From Methylobacter psychrophilus (GTDB lineage Bacteria > Pseudomonadota > Gammaproteobacteria > Methylococcales > Methylomonadaceae), in contig NZ_JAOEGU010000040.1 of NCBI RefSeq assembly GCF_025583945.1, positions 1-36,673 of the forward strand: 36,673 nt of DNA, written 5' to 3'. Of this stretch, positions 34,784-36,673 are shown piece after piece; within the stretch, counting starts at the first letter, position 1; every line of letters begins with the position of its first letter. The position numbers and the translations under genes are program-made. The notes under the pieces are model-generated. The model was not told the origin of the DNA and searched no databases. It was given only the letters and a program-made list of their open reading frames with translations.

Positions 34784-36305
34784 TTTGTTTTGGTCGCCGA
34801 TAGCACTGCCATTATTTGTCGGTACAGGTTTATCATTCTTAATTGAATGTTTGTTAAAGCCTCAAGCTCTAGCATTTTGGAAGCGCCACACGGCTACCTT
34901 GAGTATTCATCTTGGTCTTTGGTTATTATTGTTTGCCTTTGAGCTTATGGTCGTCAGGCGGCCTTGGTTTGCAACTATCATCGAACTGGCTTTTCTGTTG
35001 CTGGTGGTGCAGGTTAACAATGCCAAATTTTATTCATTGCGAGAGCCTTTTATTTTTCAGGATTTTGAGTATTTTACTGATGCTTTAAAACACCCCCGTC
35101 TTTATCTGCCTTTTTTAGGCGTGGGTCGTGCTCTAATTATTGCGGTAGGATTTGGCGTTGCTCTATTTGCCGGATTGACATTAGAGCCATCTTTGACTCT
35201 ACGGATGCCAATTACTGAATTTCTCATAATGGTTTTTGCTATGGTGATTTTAGGCTGCGCTTTGGTATGGCTAGGTGCAAGGCAGAAATTAACAGTAACT
35301 TTTGAACCAAAAACAGATTTACAGCAATTGGGTTTACTAGCGAGTTTGTGGCGATATGGTGAGGCAGAGCGTGGCAGTTATTGTACTCCTTCACCTTATG
35401 ACTTTGTAGAACCGGCATCCATAGCGCTAGCAGAATTGCCAAAGCTGGTGGTTGTACAAAGTGAATCCTTTTTCGATGCGCGGCGATTGTTTTCTGGAAT
35501 ACGCACAGAGGTGCTACAAGAATTTGATATCCTGACAGCCAATGCAATTTTTCATGGACAAGTAGAAGTGCCGGCCTGGGGTGCCAATACCGTACGTACC
35601 GAGTTTGCCTTTTTGTCCGGCTTGATCGCCGATTCGCTTGGTGTTCATCGCTTTAATCCTTATCGCAAGTTAGCCCGTCAGGGAATTCCTACATTGGCCG
35701 GTTTTTTAAAAAACCTGGGCTACCGAACGGTTTGTGTGCATCCGTATCAAGCCAGCTTTTATGCTCGAGACAAGGTCTTTCCGTTGCTTGGATTTGACGA
35801 GTTTATCGATATTAAAAGCTTTAACGGTATCGAAAAAACCGGGCCTTATATTGGCGATGTTGCCTTGGCTGAAAAGGTTTGCACCTTGTTGGAAGCTTCT
35901 TCAACCCAGCCGATATTTGTATTTATTATTACCATGGAAAATCATGGGCCACTGCATTTGGAAAAAGTATTGGAGAGTGATGTGGAGCGCCTGTATTCAA
36001 ATCCACCTCCCGATGAATGTGATGATTTAACCATTTATTTACGGCATTTAAGTAATGCAGACCATATGACCGGAATGTTGCGCAATCGGTTGGAAACTTT
36101 GCCAGGGAATAGTTGGTTATGCTGGTACGGCGATCATGTACCCATTATGCCCAAGGTTTATGGAGAAATGGGAACGCCACAAGGGCAAACAGATTATTTT
36201 ATTTGGGAAAAAGGTGCTTGCTCTGGTAAGGAGAATCGACTGGATATTAAAATAGAAAATCTGGCATTTCTGCTATTGCAAAAAATGGGGCTGCTTGGTA
36301 GCTAA
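34773..36305 (+). CDS. LtaS/OpgB-like membrane sulfatase-fold phosphotransferase
   Basis: The first ~185 residues hold about four or five membrane segments. The rest (about 220-500) is a sulfatase-fold domain of the kind in LTA synthase, which moves glycerol-phosphate from phosphatidylglycerol, outside the cytoplasm. Visible are VVVQSESFFDARRL (metal-binding Glu), GANTVRTEFAFLSG (likely Thr nucleophile), PTLAGFLKNLGYRTVCVHPY, FVFIITMENHGPLH and CWYGDHVPIMPKVYG (metal-binding Asp-His). All key positions seem present, so it is probably active. It ends the five-gene overlapping set with KpsC- and KpsS-like enzymes, suggesting that it modifies the capsule or its lipid anchor with phosphoglycerol or a similar group. 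The actual donor and acceptor are unknown. Confidence 0.85.
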   Translation: MLGNLFWSPIALPLFVGTGLSFLIECLLKPQALAFWKRHTATLSIHLGLWLLLFAFELMVVRRPWFATIIELAFLLLVVQVNNAKFYSLREPFIFQDFEYFTDALKHPRLYLPFLGVGRALIIAVGFGVALFAGLTLEPSLTLRMPITEFLIMVFAMVILGCALVWLGARQKLTVTFEPKTDLQQLGLLASLWRYGEAERGSYCTPSPYDFVEPASIALAELPKLVVVQSESFFDARRLFSGIRTEVLQEFDILTANAIFHGQVEVPAWGANTVRTEFAFLSGLIADSLGVHRFNPYRKLARQGIPTLAGFLKNLGYRTVCVHPYQASFYARDKVFPLLGFDEFIDIKSFNGIEKTGPYIGDVALAEKVCTLLEASSTQPIFVFIITMENHGPLHLEKVLESDVERLYSNPPPDECDDLTIYLRHLSNADHMTGMLRNRLETLPGNSWLCWYGDHVPIMPKVYGEMGTPQGQTDYFIWEKGACSGKENRLDIKIENLAFLLLQKMGLLGS

Positions 36306-36403
36306 CATGCCGGTCGTGGTTTGTAACCCAGACTGAAACGTTTGGAGGTTTGAATAGCTTGCAAAACATGGATAACGAGGTTGTAAACCCTATCAGGCTT
36401 CAG
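36305..36403. repeat. Hairpin repeat, family R1 (copy e), after the LtaS-like gene
   Basis: It begins at the stop codon and reads GCCGGTCGTGGTTTGTAACC, then GAAACGTTTGGAGG and AATAGCTTGCAAAACAT, matching the unit at 5916 in order but with eroded hairpin arms. The remaining bases up to 36518 show no gene. Confidence 0.7.
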
Positions 36404-36518
36404 TATATAAGGTAACTCGCAATAAATACTACCCAATCATTACCTGACTCTGGGAGCACCACCGACTTAATGATTCCTGCAACGCTGTGTACGAAGCGTG
36501 TGGAAACTATTATTGCTA

Positions 36519-36673
36519 GTTGCCTAAAGGCCGGAGTACAAACCTGGGTTTGTACTCCAAATTATCAAGGTGTCAGGTATTGTCACTGCCATTAAGTTAA
36601 GTATATGGGGATTATAAATTGGGGGCTTATTGATTGCGAGTTGCCTAAAGGCCGGAGTACAAACCTAGGTTTG
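36519..36673. repeat. 121-bp spaced direct repeats with palindrome, cut by the window end
   Basis: GTTGCCTAAAGGCCGGAGTA starts at 36519 and again at 36640. In the first copy 36533-36558 is a 26-bp palindrome, the same as at 27825-27850 except at the centre. Between them lies CACTGCCATTAAGTTAAG, also present at 27788. The second copy runs off the window, so more units may follow. Confidence 0.75.

Overview
The window looks like a chromosomal piece of a fairly AT-rich gammaproteobacterium. FtsK and the pyruvate, phosphate dikinase have proteobacterial form, and a PPi-dependent dikinase plus many short palindromic repeats would suit a Methylococcales methanotroph. That placement is a guess; no marker gene here fixes the genus.

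Layout. Positions 1-5.7 kb hold housekeeping genes: the end of an unknown membrane protein, ftsK and ppdK. From 6.4 to 36.3 kb lies a large surface-polysaccharide locus of the ABC-transporter (KpsMT) type. It has four blocks. (1) 6430-9051: kpsE-kpsM-kpsT, overlapping genes for the inner-membrane export machine. (2) 9397-25860: glycan assembly and modification. This includes a GT4 glycosyltransferase, an FkbM methyltransferase with a 90-residue-repeat coiled coil, a 1441-residue triple glycosyltransferase, a second FkbM methyltransferase, a sulfotransferase fused to a Wzt-C-like domain (with a decayed copy upstream), gmd, a second gmd-like gene and another GT4. (3) 25.9-28.9 kb: a break full of repeats, with a TacAT-type toxin-antitoxin pair on the minus strand and one hypothetical gene. 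(4) 29099-36305: an outer-membrane export lipoprotein, then five overlapping genes for a GT4, a single-module KpsC-like Kdo transferase, KpsS, an SDR and an LtaS-like phosphotransferase.

How the genes may work together. KpsS and the KpsC-like enzyme would build the beta-Kdo linker on a lipid. The GT4 enzymes and the triple GT would extend the chain, using GDP-sugars that include GDP-4-keto-6-deoxymannose from Gmd. FkbM and sulfotransferase enzymes would decorate or cap it. KpsM/KpsT, KpsE and the OPX lipoprotein would export it. The most notable pair is the methyltransferase/coiled-coil protein and the triple GT, which overlap by 1 nt. Their layout recalls WbdD/WbdA of E. coli O9a, where a coiled coil acts as a chain-length ruler. 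Here the coil is made of near-identical 270-bp DNA repeats, so its length could change by recombination.

Intergenic DNA is crowded with repeats: a hairpin family that sits just 3' of five genes, a 115-bp MITE-like element in three copies, a 241-bp element with inverted ends, and a palindrome family at 27.8 and 36.5 kb. I saw no rRNA, tRNA, CRISPR array or intact transposase gene.
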